A stretch of DNA of 64,000 nucleotides from Paenibacillus oceani (lineage in GTDB: Bacteria > Bacillota > Bacilli > Paenibacillales > NBRC-103111): NCBI RefSeq assembly GCF_014705615.1, contig NZ_JACXJA010000006.1, positions 124,001 to 188,000 of the forward strand, given 5' to 3'. Positions within the stretch are counted from its first letter, which is position 1, and every line of letters starts with the position of its first letter. The notes beneath the pieces are model-generated. The model was not told the origin of the DNA and searched no databases. It saw only the letters and a program-made list of their open reading frames with translations. A program made the position numbers and the translations under genes. Shown here piece after piece: positions 36,103 to 44,296 of the stretch.

Positions 36103-36960
36103 TCATACAGGCACAAGCTTCAAGGAATTGCCCGCGTAAACCTTGTCCAGCACGTCTTGCGGCAAACCGAGCGTATTCAGAAACTGCTGCAAGTTATTGT
36201 CCCAGTCGTCGCGTCCGTATAAGACGCGGTCCTGGAATTCGATCAGAAATTCCCGCGTATAGTCGGAATCCCGCTTCAGCGCGTTCAGCCCGGAGCCGGC
36301 CGACAGGTCGCAGTACAAATTGTCGCGCTTCCGCATCATCTCGTATACTTTGCCCCCTGGGACGACCGGGCCCGACGGGTAGCTGTGCTCCTTGTACAGC
36401 TCGTCGTTCGAGATATGCGCCCAGAATCCGGGACCGTGCCCGAGAAAGGCGGTATCCGGACACTGGGCCACAGCCCGCTCGAAAGCGTCGATGCCGCCCC
36501 CGTACCAGTAGCCTTTCGCTGCATACGGTCCGCCCTCCCCGATGCCGTAGTTCACTTCCACGATGACGGGAAGCCCCCGTTTGCCGCAATACTTGAAGAC
36601 GCTCACCGCATCGGGATTGTCATACATCATGCGCAGCATAATTTCCCCGTATACGCGGACGCCGTACGACTCGATCGCGGCGTGAAGCTTGTCCAGCGCA
36701 TACGGTTTGCGCGGATCGGGGGCGTAGCCGAGCACGAACTTATCCGGCTCCTTTTCCACGCAAGCGAGGCAGTTTTTGAACGGAATCGGGCCCAATTCGT
36801 CGCCCCATGTGAGCCGGTGATAGGCTGGAGCGTATTCGTACTCCGGCGTCTCGAGCGTCAGCAGCCACGTCCGGTCGATGCCGCATTGCTTCATGTTCTC
36901 CACAATTTTCTCGCAAGTCATGTTCAAATAGTTCGGATGATTATGCGAATCGATGATCAT
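36103..36960 (-). CDS. Metal-dependent amidohydrolase-like TIM-barrel protein
   Basis: 285 residues. The N-terminal strand MIIDSHNHPN gives an HxH metal motif (H6, H8), and the barrel continues with RTWLLTLETPEYEY, VLGYAPDPRKPYALDKLHAAIESYGVRVYGEIM, LPVIVEVNYGIGEGG, DTAFLGHGPGFWAHI and LYCDLSAGSGLNALKRD, with a late FQDRVLYGRDDWDN strand supplying the conserved Asp. This order matches amidohydrolase-2 proteins (lactonase or decarboxylase type). Start ATG 36960 is preceded by GGGAG at 11 bases. It stands alone on the minus strand, and nothing in context fixes its substrate. Confidence 0.8.
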   Translation of the reverse strand: MIIDSHNHPNYLNMTCEKIVENMKQCGIDRTWLLTLETPEYEYAPAYHRLTWGDELGPIPFKNCLACVEKEPDKFVLGYAPDPRKPYALDKLHAAIESYGVRVYGEIMLRMMYDNPDAVSVFKYCGKRGLPVIVEVNYGIGEGGPYAAKGYWYGGGIDAFERAVAQCPDTAFLGHGPGFWAHISNDELYKEHSYPSGPVVPGGKVYEMMRKRDNLYCDLSAGSGLNALKRDSDYTREFLIEFQDRVLYGRDDWDNNLQQFLNTLGLPQDVLDKVYAGNSLKLVPV

Positions 36961-37232
36961 GCCGATCGCTCTCCCTTTGCCGGTTCATGGCCGGCTGGTT
37001 TCATTTTCCGGTTGGCCGTCAGCTTCATCATACCCGATACCCGGAGGGCTGTAAACGATTTCAACGCTGCACAATTTCAGCCTCACAAAAAGGTCTGCCG
37101 ATCCCATATTTTGAGCTGAGACAACAAATTGCTCGCCAGCTACAATAGACTAATAGCTGCAATTCCCTATTATAAAGCAGCCACCGTCCTGTACAGCTTT
37201 GATCACATACATGAGAAAGGGGCCGACCCCGG

Positions 37233-38129
37233 ATGACGTTGCTCCTCGGCTCGCACGTATCGATGACCGGTAAAAACATGCTCCTTCAGGCCAGCCAAGA
37301 GGCGGCGTCCTACGGCGCGTCCACGTTTCTGATCTACACCGGCGCTCCCCAGAACACGCGGCGCAAGCCGATCGAGGCGCTTAACATTCAAGCGGGACAA
37401 GCGCATATGAGGGAAAACGGCATCTCGGACATCGTCGTCCACGCCCCCTTCCTTATCAACCTGGGCAATACGCTGTCTTCGCAAGTGTTTGAGCATGGGA
37501 TCGGCTTCCTGCAATCCGAGATCGAACGGACGGAAGCACTCGGCTCGTCCCAGATTGTGCTGCATCCCGGCTCCCATGTCGGCGCCGGTACGAAGGCGGG
37601 CATCGCTCGGATTGTGGAAGGGCTAAACGAAGTGTTGACGGACAAACGCGAGGTTCAAGTATCGCTGGAGACGATGGCCGGCAAAGGCAGCGAGATCGGA
37701 AGCTCCTTCGAGGAGCTGGCGGCGATCGTAGACGGAGTTGTTCATAACGAGCGTTTATCGGTATGTCTGGACACATGCCATATTCACGACGCTGGGTATA
37801 ACGTGAGAGACGATTTGGACGGAGTATTGGATCAATTCGATCGGATTATCGGACTGTCGCGTCTCAAGGTCGTTCATGTGAATGATTCCAAGCATAGCAG
37901 AGGCTCGCGGAAGGACCGCCACGAAAACATCGGCCACGGGCATATCGGGCTCCGTGCCCTCCGGTACGTCGTCCACCATCCGCAGCTCTTCGCGATCCCC
38001 AAGCTTCTCGAGACACCGTCAATCGGGGAAAAGAAATACGTCAACCCTCCCTACAAGCACGAGATCTCGCTGCTGAAAGGAGAGACGGACGAGCCTGTCT
38101 CTAAAACCGCTGACGTCCTTTCCCCATAA
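37233..38129 (+). CDS. nfo: Endonuclease IV (AP endonuclease)
   Basis: 298 residues, normal for the family. It cleaves DNA 5' of abasic sites during base-excision repair in the cytoplasm. Zinc-site and signature motifs are present: [70 protein letters not shown] and [25 protein letters not shown]. The start ATG 37233 has AAAGGGG about ten bases upstream. It is a single-gene unit, convergent with the iron-transport operon and divergent from the amidohydrolase gene. Its product was named without doubt from these motifs. Confidence 0.95.
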   Translation: MTLLLGSHVSMTGKNMLLQASQEAASYGASTFLIYTGAPQNTRRKPIEALNIQAGQAHMRENGISDIVVHAPFLINLGNTLSSQVFEHGIGFLQSEIERTEALGSSQIVLHPGSHVGAGTKAGIARIVEGLNEVLTDKREVQVSLETMAGKGSEIGSSFEELAAIVDGVVHNERLSVCLDTCHIHDAGYNVRDDLDGVLDQFDRIIGLSRLKVVHVNDSKHSRGSRKDRHENIGHGHIGLRALRYVVHHPQLFAIPKLLETPSIGEKKYVNPPYKHEISLLKGETDEPVSKTADVLSP

Positions 38130-38205
38130 CAAATCCCGCATACGTCCGGCTCCCAGCCTGCCCCTAATCGTGCCGCACGGAAGGATCAGACCGGATGCGC
38201 TCCGT

Positions 38206-38865
38206 TTACACGGTCACAGCAGCTCTGCGCTCCAGCAGGACGATCCGGTCGCAGATCGCATCCGCGTCTTCTTTGTCGTGGGTGACGAGAATCGAGGTCA
38301 TGTTGGCCGCTCGCAGCAGCTGCTTCAATTCGTCGCGGATTTTGCCTTTCAGATCCGCATCGAGATTGCTGAACGGCTCATCCATCAGCAGGATGGACGG
38401 CCTCGGCGCGAGCGCCCGGGCGAATGCGACGCGCTGCTGCTGTCCCCCGCTCAGCTCATGAGGGTACCGCTTGGCATATTCGCGCAGTTGCACGAGGCCG
38501 AGCATCTCGTCCAGTCTGGCCGCCCGCTCTTTTTTCGTCAGCCGGTGCAGACCGAACAGAATGTTGTTCTCGACGGTCAGATGCGGGAATAACGCATAAT
38601 CCTGAAAGACCATCCCGACGCCACGCGACTCGGGACTGACGAATACATTCGAATCGACCATCGTCGTCCCGCCTATCGAGATCCGGCCCGAACGCGGCGC
38701 CTCCAGCCCGGCTATTAACCGCAGCAGCGTACTTTTCCCGCAGCCGCTCTGTCCGAGCACGCCTACGACCTCGCCTTGCTCCAGCTGGATCGAGAACCCG
38801 CTCAGCACGTGTTCGTTTCCTTTGTCGTATTGAAAAGTAAGGTTGGATATCTCAAAAAAGGTCAT
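38206..38865 (-). CDS. Fe(III) ABC transporter ATPase, short form
   Basis: 219 residues from ATG 38865, which overlaps the permease stop (ATGA) and has AGGAGAG upstream. Walker A GQSGCGKST, Q-loop FQDYALFPHLTVENN, signature LSGGQQQRVAFARALA, Walker B ILLMDEPFSNLD and switch His in VTHDKEDA are all intact. FbpC/PotA-type ATPases usually reach about 350 residues with a C-terminal TOBE-like regulatory domain; that part is absent, so the protein is only the ATPase core. Third gene of the iron-uptake operon, energising the permease encoded at 38862-40514. Confidence 0.9.
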   Translation of the reverse strand: MTFFEISNLTFQYDKGNEHVLSGFSIQLEQGEVVGVLGQSGCGKSTLLRLIAGLEAPRSGRISIGGTTMVDSNVFVSPESRGVGMVFQDYALFPHLTVENNILFGLHRLTKKERAARLDEMLGLVQLREYAKRYPHELSGGQQQRVAFARALAPRPSILLMDEPFSNLDADLKGKIRDELKQLLRAANMTSILVTHDKEDADAICDRIVLLERRAAVTV

Positions 38866-40514
38866 AGGGATCGCTTCTCTCCTAACCAATGATAAAAAAA
38901 GACGGACAGCATGCCGACGGCAACAATGAGCAGCGAGGGCGCCGAAGCTTGATGGATCTGCTCGTCGCTTGCGTACTGGTACGCTTTCGTCGCCAGCGTA
39001 TCGAAGTTAAACGGCCGCAGCAGCAGCGTCAGCGGCAGTTCCTTGACAATTTCCATAAACGTCAGAATACATCCGGTAAAAACGGCTCCCTTGATCATCG
39101 GCAGATCGACCTTGAAAAACGTCCGGGTCATCCCCATGCCGAGCAGGCGCGACGCTTCTGAATACCGGTTGCCGATCTTCTCGAATCCGGCTTCTACCGA
39201 GTTAAACCCGACCGCCAGAAATCGGATGATATAAGCAAACACGAGCATCGCCAGCGACATGCTGAGTACAAGCTTGCCTTCTCCCCAGCCGAGACCGGCG
39301 TATAGGCCGCTGAGCTTGTTGTCGAGCGAGATGAACACGGCCAGCACCCCGATGGAGAGCACAGCTCCGGGGATCGAATACCCCATGGAAATCAGTTTCG
39401 ACAACGCCAGCGTATACCCCATCCGGTGCAAACGGCAGACGTTCGCGACGATAACGGCGACCAGCATAAGCAGCGCGATCGATACGACGGAGATGTACAG
39501 AGTGTTCCACAGCAGTCCGGCGAATTTGGCGTTCAGCACGTCCCGGTACGTCCAGGTCGCCCACACGATCAGCTGTACGACCGGGATGATAAAGGAAAAC
39601 GATACGATCACCGCTCCGAACACAAATGCCGCAAACGCCGGAACTCCCCGAAGCCTTCTTCTCGCCAGCGGCCTCATTTTACTGGTAGAGGAGTTGTACC
39701 TCCTGCGCCTGCGCAGCAGCCGCTCGATCAGGAACACGCCGACGATGAAGCACATGAGCAGGGCGGCGAGCCGGAGCGCCGAGTCGACGTCAGACATGCC
39801 GAACCACGTCTTGAATATCGCGGTCGTAAACGACTGAATGCCGAAATGCTTCGTAACCCCGTAGTCGTTCAGTACTTCGAAGGCGACCAGGCTGGCGCCT
39901 CCGACGATCGCCCCTTGCGACAGGGGAAGGACGATCCGGAAAAAAATATGAACCGGATTTTTGCCGAGCAGCCTCGCATTTTCGATAAAAGCGGCGCTTT
40001 GCTTCTCCAGAAACGTCTTCGTAATCAAGTATACGTACGGAAATAAAAACAAAGTAAAAATGAAGACGGCGCCCTTAACGGACATGATGTCGAAATAGTT
40101 CTGATCCGGCGTCCAACCGATCACGTTGCGGAAAAAGATCTGAACGCTCCCGGTATAGCTGAGCATATCCCCGTACGTGTAAGCGGCGATATAAGGCGGG
40201 ATCGCCAACGGCAGCACGAAAGCCCAGGCAAAAAAACGCCTGAGCGGAAATTCGTATGCGGCGACGAGCCAAGCGAGCGTAACGCCGATCAGCACGGTGA
40301 AAAAGACCGTTCCGAGCACGAGCCGAAGCGACTCGAGCGCGTAATCAAGCAGCAAGTACTCCTGGATATGCTGCCAGTTTTCGTTCGGCTTCCGGAAGAG
40401 GCCGATCAGAATATATAGAGACGGAACAAGGGCCGCAAGGGCCCCGGCCGCGCTTAGGAGGACCCAAGCGTTGCTGTTCCGTTTTATCGTACGCCATAAC
40501 GTGTTGACCTTCAT
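38862..40514 (-). CDS. Fe(III) ABC transporter permease (fused two-domain, FbpB type)
   Basis: 550 residues with about 12 membrane helices, formed by two fused permease domains. Two ATPase-docking loops are seen: ENARLLGKNPVHIFFRIVLPLSQ in the first half and EASRLLGMGMTRTFFKVDLPMIKG in the second. This arrangement, next to a FutA/FbpA-type binding protein (14 bases upstream) and an ATPase (4-base overlap), identifies a ferric-iron importer of the FbpABC class. Confidence 0.92.
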   Translation of the reverse strand: MKVNTLWRTIKRNSNAWVLLSAAGALAALVPSLYILIGLFRKPNENWQHIQEYLLLDYALESLRLVLGTVFFTVLIGVTLAWLVAAYEFPLRRFFAWAFVLPLAIPPYIAAYTYGDMLSYTGSVQIFFRNVIGWTPDQNYFDIMSVKGAVFIFTLFLFPYVYLITKTFLEKQSAAFIENARLLGKNPVHIFFRIVLPLSQGAIVGGASLVAFEVLNDYGVTKHFGIQSFTTAIFKTWFGMSDVDSALRLAALLMCFIVGVFLIERLLRRRRRYNSSTSKMRPLARRRLRGVPAFAAFVFGAVIVSFSFIIPVVQLIVWATWTYRDVLNAKFAGLLWNTLYISVVSIALLMLVAVIVANVCRLHRMGYTLALSKLISMGYSIPGAVLSIGVLAVFISLDNKLSGLYAGLGWGEGKLVLSMSLAMLVFAYIIRFLAVGFNSVEAGFEKIGNRYSEASRLLGMGMTRTFFKVDLPMIKGAVFTGCILTFMEIVKELPLTLLLRPFNFDTLATKAYQYASDEQIHQASAPSLLIVAVGMLSVFFYHWLGEKRSL

Positions 40515-40527
40515 TGTAAGTTCCAGC

Positions 40528-41628
40528 CTACTTCCAGCCTACCTTGTTTAACAGTTCGGTAGCTTTTTTGTTATGATCGCCGAGCTTGCCGAAGTCGATC
40601 TGTTGGGTCTTGAACGTTCCCCACGATTTCAGCAGCTCCGGCTTGTCGGCCGTTTCGTTTACCGGGAATTCGAAGCTGCCTTGGCTCAGCATCGTTTGCC
40701 CTTCCTTGCCGGTAATGAACTCGACCAGCTTGATTGCATTTTCTTTGTTTTTGGCATGTTTGGTCAAGCCGACGCCGCTGATGTTCAGATGGGTGCCGGT
40801 CGTGCCTTGGTTCGGGAAAAACACCCCGATGTTTTGCGCGACTTTCACTTCTTCGGCGTCCTTCGAATTCAACATTTGACCGACATAATACGTATTCATG
40901 ATCGCAACGTCGCCGACTTTGGCGGCAATCGCCTTCGCCTGGTCGCGGTCTCCGCCCTCCGGTTTGCGGGCCAGGTTCGTCACGATGCCCTTCGCCCATT
41001 CCTCCGCCTTCGCTTCGCCGTTCAATTCGATAAAGGAAGCGAGCAGCGACTGGTTGTACAAGCTCGACGAGGAGCGGACGAGCACCTTGCCCTTCCATCT
41101 GTCGCTGGCCAAATCTTCATAGCTGGACAGCTGCTCCGGCTTGACGCGGTCTTTCGCATAGACGATCACGCGGGCGCGCGTAGCGACTCCGACCCATTGA
41201 TTGTCCTTGTCGCGGAATTGCTTCGGAACGTTTTTGTCGATTGCTTGCGAGGTCATCGGCTGCAGGACGCCGTTTTGCTTCGCGTAGTTGAGCACGCCGC
41301 CGTCCACGGTGACGAACAGGTCCGCCTCCGTGCTGGCGCCTTCCCGCTTCAGCCGTTCGACAAGCTCCTCCGCCGTCCCTTTGACTTCATTAACTTTAAT
41401 GCCGGTTTGCTTCGTAAAAGCATCATAAAGAGTGCTGTCCACATCATAGTGGCGGGCGGTAAAGATGTTAACGACCTGCTCCTTGCCTTTGGCGGCGTTG
41501 TCCGCCTGCTTGCCTGCATTCGGGTCGGCCGCACTGCCGCCTGTCTGGGCACCGCCGCAGCCGGCTATCACAATCATCACCATCGTAGTCAGCAGCGCAA
41601 GGCCGCCGGTAAGTTTGTTTTTTCTCAT
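40528..41628 (-). CDS. Fe(III)-binding lipoprotein (FutA/FbpA family)
   Basis: 366 residues. Signal peptide with lipobox IAGC, then a short Gly/Ala-rich linker and the binding fold: VVNIFTARHYDVDSTLYDAFTKQTGIKVNEVKG, 'EADLFVTVDGGVLNYAKQNGVLQP', 'KVLVRSSSSLYNQSLLASFIE', 'MNTYYVGQMLNS'. The paired tyrosines in NTYY and the early tyrosine in ARHYD are the usual iron ligands of this family. RBS AGGGG lies eight bases before ATG 41628. First gene of the operon; Fur-box-like sites lie upstream. Confidence 0.92.
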   Translation of the reverse strand: MRKNKLTGGLALLTTMVMIVIAGCGGAQTGGSAADPNAGKQADNAAKGKEQVVNIFTARHYDVDSTLYDAFTKQTGIKVNEVKGTAEELVERLKREGASTEADLFVTVDGGVLNYAKQNGVLQPMTSQAIDKNVPKQFRDKDNQWVGVATRARVIVYAKDRVKPEQLSSYEDLASDRWKGKVLVRSSSSLYNQSLLASFIELNGEAKAEEWAKGIVTNLARKPEGGDRDQAKAIAAKVGDVAIMNTYYVGQMLNSKDAEEVKVAQNIGVFFPNQGTTGTHLNISGVGLTKHAKNKENAIKLVEFITGKEGQTMLSQGSFEFPVNETADKPELLKSWGTFKTQQIDFGKLGDHNKKATELLNKVGWK

Positions 41629-41687
41629 CGCTATTACCCCTATTCTTCTTTTGTGTATAAAAAATCAATTAGTTAGCTTGTTCGTTG

Positions 41688-41914
41688 ATGATAATATTCA
41701 TTCTCAGTGGAGGGCCAAAAAAAATGGCGGCCTGCAAGTTTCGTACCCGAGTACTTCTTCCGGGCCTTCATTCAAACAGCCGCTGCTTTCTTCCCCTTGA
41801 TTCGGAGCGGCCTTCGCCTGTCGGCGTTGTATGTATCATGGCTTCCCTCCAGCCGTTTTCCATTCTCATTGATAATGAATATCATTACCATTGGAACGAA
41901 CAATTTACATTATA
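41688..41914 (-). promoter_or_regulatory. Fur-controlled promoter region of the iron-uptake operon
   Basis: TGATAATGAATATCA (41870-41884) matches the Fur 7-1-7 consensus TGATAATNATTATCA at 14 of 15 positions. A minus-strand TATAAT (41914-41909) lies 25 bases upstream but lacks a recognisable -35. A second weaker Fur-like stretch (about 41688-41706; GAGAATGAATATTATCATC on the minus strand) overlaps another possible -10, TATTAT (41696-41691), with TTGGCC 16 bases before it. Either promoter would place the operon under iron repression. Confidence 0.75.
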
Positions 41915-41945
41915 ACCGATGAAAATGAGAAAACGATGTGAAAAC

Positions 41946-41983
41946 GAAAAAAAGTAGATAAGCTTCTATAGAAACTTACCTAC
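41946..41983 (-). terminator. Terminator of the two-component system operon
   Basis: Minus strand: a 13-base stem GTAGGTAAGTTTC/GAAGCTTATCTAC (41983-41971, 41966-41954; two G-T pairs) with loop TATA, then TTTTTTTC. It begins seven bases after the kinase stop and separates the kinase gene from the iron-uptake promoter. Confidence 0.9.
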
Positions 41984-41989
41984 CCGCGT

Positions 41990-43414
41990 TTAATTACCGT
42001 TATTTGGAGGTACTGCCGGTAATAATACAGTTACTGTCGTGCCTTCGTGCTCCACGCTTTCGATCTTAATAGTGCCGTCGTACCGTTCGACCAGCCGTTT
42101 GGCGATCGCGAGCCCGAGGCCGTGGCCGCCCTGCTCCCCGCTCCTGGCCTTATCCACCCTGTAGAACCGGTCGAGGACGCGAGTCAGCTCGCTTGCGGGG
42201 ATACCCGCACCCTGGTCGGACACTTGAATGCACACTTGCCCGTCACGGACCGTCCCCGTCACCCGGACCGATTTCCGGTCCGGCGAATATTTGACCGAGT
42301 TGTCGATCAGAATATGCAAAATCTGCTCCAGCTGCTGCTCCGGAATACCTACCGCCACGCCGGTTACCTTGTCCGTCACGGCTTCGAACCGGAACGTGGG
42401 GAAAACGACGGCGCTGTTCCGGACGATCTGCCGGATCGTCTCGGCCGGATCGGCAGCGGGCCATTCCCCTTCGGGAAGCGCCGCTTCCGCGCGCGACAAA
42501 GCGAGCAGCTCCTGAACGAGCCCCTTGAGCCGGGCCAGCTCGTGAATGGAAGCGTCCAGCGATTCTTCCAGGATGGCAGGGTCGTTTTTTCCCCAACGCC
42601 GCAGCATCGCCAGATGGCCTTCGATAATCGCGATCGGCGTCCGCAGCTCGTGCGAGGCGTCTTCGACGAACTGTTTTTGCTGGAGAAACGATCTCTCCAC
42701 CTGATCCATCATGTTGTTGAACATACTCATCAGCGTATAAATCTCGTCCTGATTGCCGCCGAGCGGCACCCGCTCATGCAGCCCTTTCCGATTGATCTTG
42801 CGGATCGTATCGGACATCGATTGCAGCGGCTTCAGCACTTGGCGGGCCAGCATCCAGCCCCCGAAGCCGCTCAAAAAAACAGCTCCAAGCCCGCACAGCA
42901 GCATGACGCGGGAGAAAGCCGCGATTAATTCGGCGAAGTCCTCCGTATTGCGGACAATCTCGATCGTGCCGGTAAACTCAAAAATGGTGAGCGGGCTCCT
43001 CATGATCAGCAGATTCTCGCTCCGCTGCCACGTCCCCGCGATCTCACCGCCCGCTGCCGATCTCGGCATCTCGCCCCAGCCGCCGCTTAACCCGTTCGAG
43101 ACGGACACGATGACGCTGCCGTTCGCGTCGAGCACGCGAATCCCTTGATTTTGCCCGTTTATCCGTTCGAGAAAACCGCGAATCGGGGCCAGATCGGCCC
43201 CCTTGAAGGCGAATTCATTTTCCAGGAAATAGTTAAGCGCCGCTCGCATCGTCTGCTGGACACCGGTCTTCTCCCGCTTGATCATCCATTGCTCCACATA
43301 CACGTACTGAACGGCGTTATACGCCGCGAACAGCAAAAACAACAGCAAGGACGACCATAAAGTCAGCTTCCACTTGATCGGGAGATGCAGCCAGGTACGC
43401 GTTAATTTTCTCAT
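41990..43414 (-). CDS. Membrane sensor histidine kinase (OmpR-system partner)
   Basis: 474 residues. Two membrane helices (about 17-38 and 166-190) enclose a 125-residue extracellular sensor domain; HAMP linker (RQVLKPLQSMSDTIRKI) follows. The H-box has H255 in EDASHELRTPIAIIEG; N, G1 and G2 boxes are ILIDNSVKYS, DQGAGIP and GGHGLGLAIAKRL. The gene overlaps the response-regulator stop by four bases (ATGA). The pair lies directly upstream of the iron importer and its promoter has a Fur-box-like site, so iron- or envelope-related sensing is likely, but the ligand is unknown. Confidence 0.92.
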   Translation of the reverse strand: MRKLTRTWLHLPIKWKLTLWSSLLLFLLFAAYNAVQYVYVEQWMIKREKTGVQQTMRAALNYFLENEFAFKGADLAPIRGFLERINGQNQGIRVLDANGSVIVSVSNGLSGGWGEMPRSAAGGEIAGTWQRSENLLIMRSPLTIFEFTGTIEIVRNTEDFAELIAAFSRVMLLCGLGAVFLSGFGGWMLARQVLKPLQSMSDTIRKINRKGLHERVPLGGNQDEIYTLMSMFNNMMDQVERSFLQQKQFVEDASHELRTPIAIIEGHLAMLRRWGKNDPAILEESLDASIHELARLKGLVQELLALSRAEAALPEGEWPAADPAETIRQIVRNSAVVFPTFRFEAVTDKVTGVAVGIPEQQLEQILHILIDNSVKYSPDRKSVRVTGTVRDGQVCIQVSDQGAGIPASELTRVLDRFYRVDKARSGEQGGHGLGLAIAKRLVERYDGTIKIESVEHEGTTVTVLLPAVPPNNGN

Positions 43415-44088
43415 CTTCGCATCACGTAGCCGGTACCCCGGAGCGTCTGAATATAGCTCGTTTCCCCCGGTGCATCGATCTTGTTACGCAAATAACGGAC
43501 ATACACATCCACGACATTCGTATCGACCGCCGCTTCATATCCCCATACCATGTCGAGCAGCGTTTCGCGCGTCAGCACCCGGCCCGCGTTGCTCAGAAAC
43601 GCAATGAGCAGATCGTATTCCCGCTTCGTCAGCTCGATCTTTCCGGCTCCCTTACGCACCTCGCGGGAATCCAGATTCACGATCAGGTCCTGGAACGACA
43701 GCAGCGCTTTGTTGTCCTCGTCTCTGTCCTCCTGCCTGCGGAAGACGACCCGGATGCGCGCCAGCAGCTCCTCGATCGCGAACGGCTTCGGAATATAGTC
43801 GTCCGCTCCGCTGTCGAGGCCCGATACCCGGTCCGTAACACTGTCTCTGGCTGTTAATATAAGGATCGGCGTTTTCTTGACGGTCCGGATTCGCCGGCAT
43901 ACTTCCATACCGTCTATACCGGGCAGCATCAGATCGAGCAGGATGACGTCCCAGTCCTCTCTCAAGGCGAGGTCCAGTCCCGACGGCCCGTCGTAAGCCG
44001 TCGTCACCGAGAATGAGGCATGGCGCAGCTCCAGCTCGATAAACCTCGATAAACGTTTCTCGTCTTCGATCAGCAAAATGGTCTTCAT
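43411..44088 (-). CDS. OmpR-family response regulator
   Basis: 225 residues from ATG 44088 (GGAG seven bases upstream). Receiver: acidic pair in LLIEDEK, phosphoacceptor D52 in LLDLMLPGIDG, conserved Lys in YIPKPFAIEEL. Winged-helix output domain: IELTKREYDLLIAFLSNAGRVLTRETLLDMVWGYE, then VDVYVRYLRNKID and YIQTLRGTGYVMR. First gene of a two-gene operon with the kinase. Its targets may include the iron-uptake operon just downstream (inference from adjacency). Confidence 0.93.
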   Translation of the reverse strand: MKTILLIEDEKRLSRFIELELRHASFSVTTAYDGPSGLDLALREDWDVILLDLMLPGIDGMEVCRRIRTVKKTPILILTARDSVTDRVSGLDSGADDYIPKPFAIEELLARIRVVFRRQEDRDEDNKALLSFQDLIVNLDSREVRKGAGKIELTKREYDLLIAFLSNAGRVLTRETLLDMVWGYEAAVDTNVVDVYVRYLRNKIDAPGETSYIQTLRGTGYVMRR

Positions 44089-44121
44089 CCCGCAGCTCCG
44101 CCCTTGGTTCATCTCATTAAG

Positions 44122-44178
44122 TGAGAATAGTTATCATCATTCTGCTGTTATTGTATAAGAAAAAGGCTGGCGCATCAA
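44122..44178 (-). promoter_or_regulatory. Promoter with Fur-box-like site for the two-component system
   Basis: Minus strand: TTGATG (44178-44173), 17-base spacer, TACAAT (44155-44150). TGAGAATAGTTATCA (44122-44136), just past the -10 box, matches the Fur 7-1-7 consensus at 13 of 15 positions, placed where bound Fur would block transcription. Confidence 0.6.
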
Positions 44179-44296
44179 CCTTTGGCGGAGGTGCGGTAAG
44201 GGCGGCGTCCTTAAAGCCTGGGCGGGCAGGTGACCGGACTAAGCGGACCGGACGACACGAATCGGGGTGCTGAGCTGCGCTTTGTAATCGAAACGG

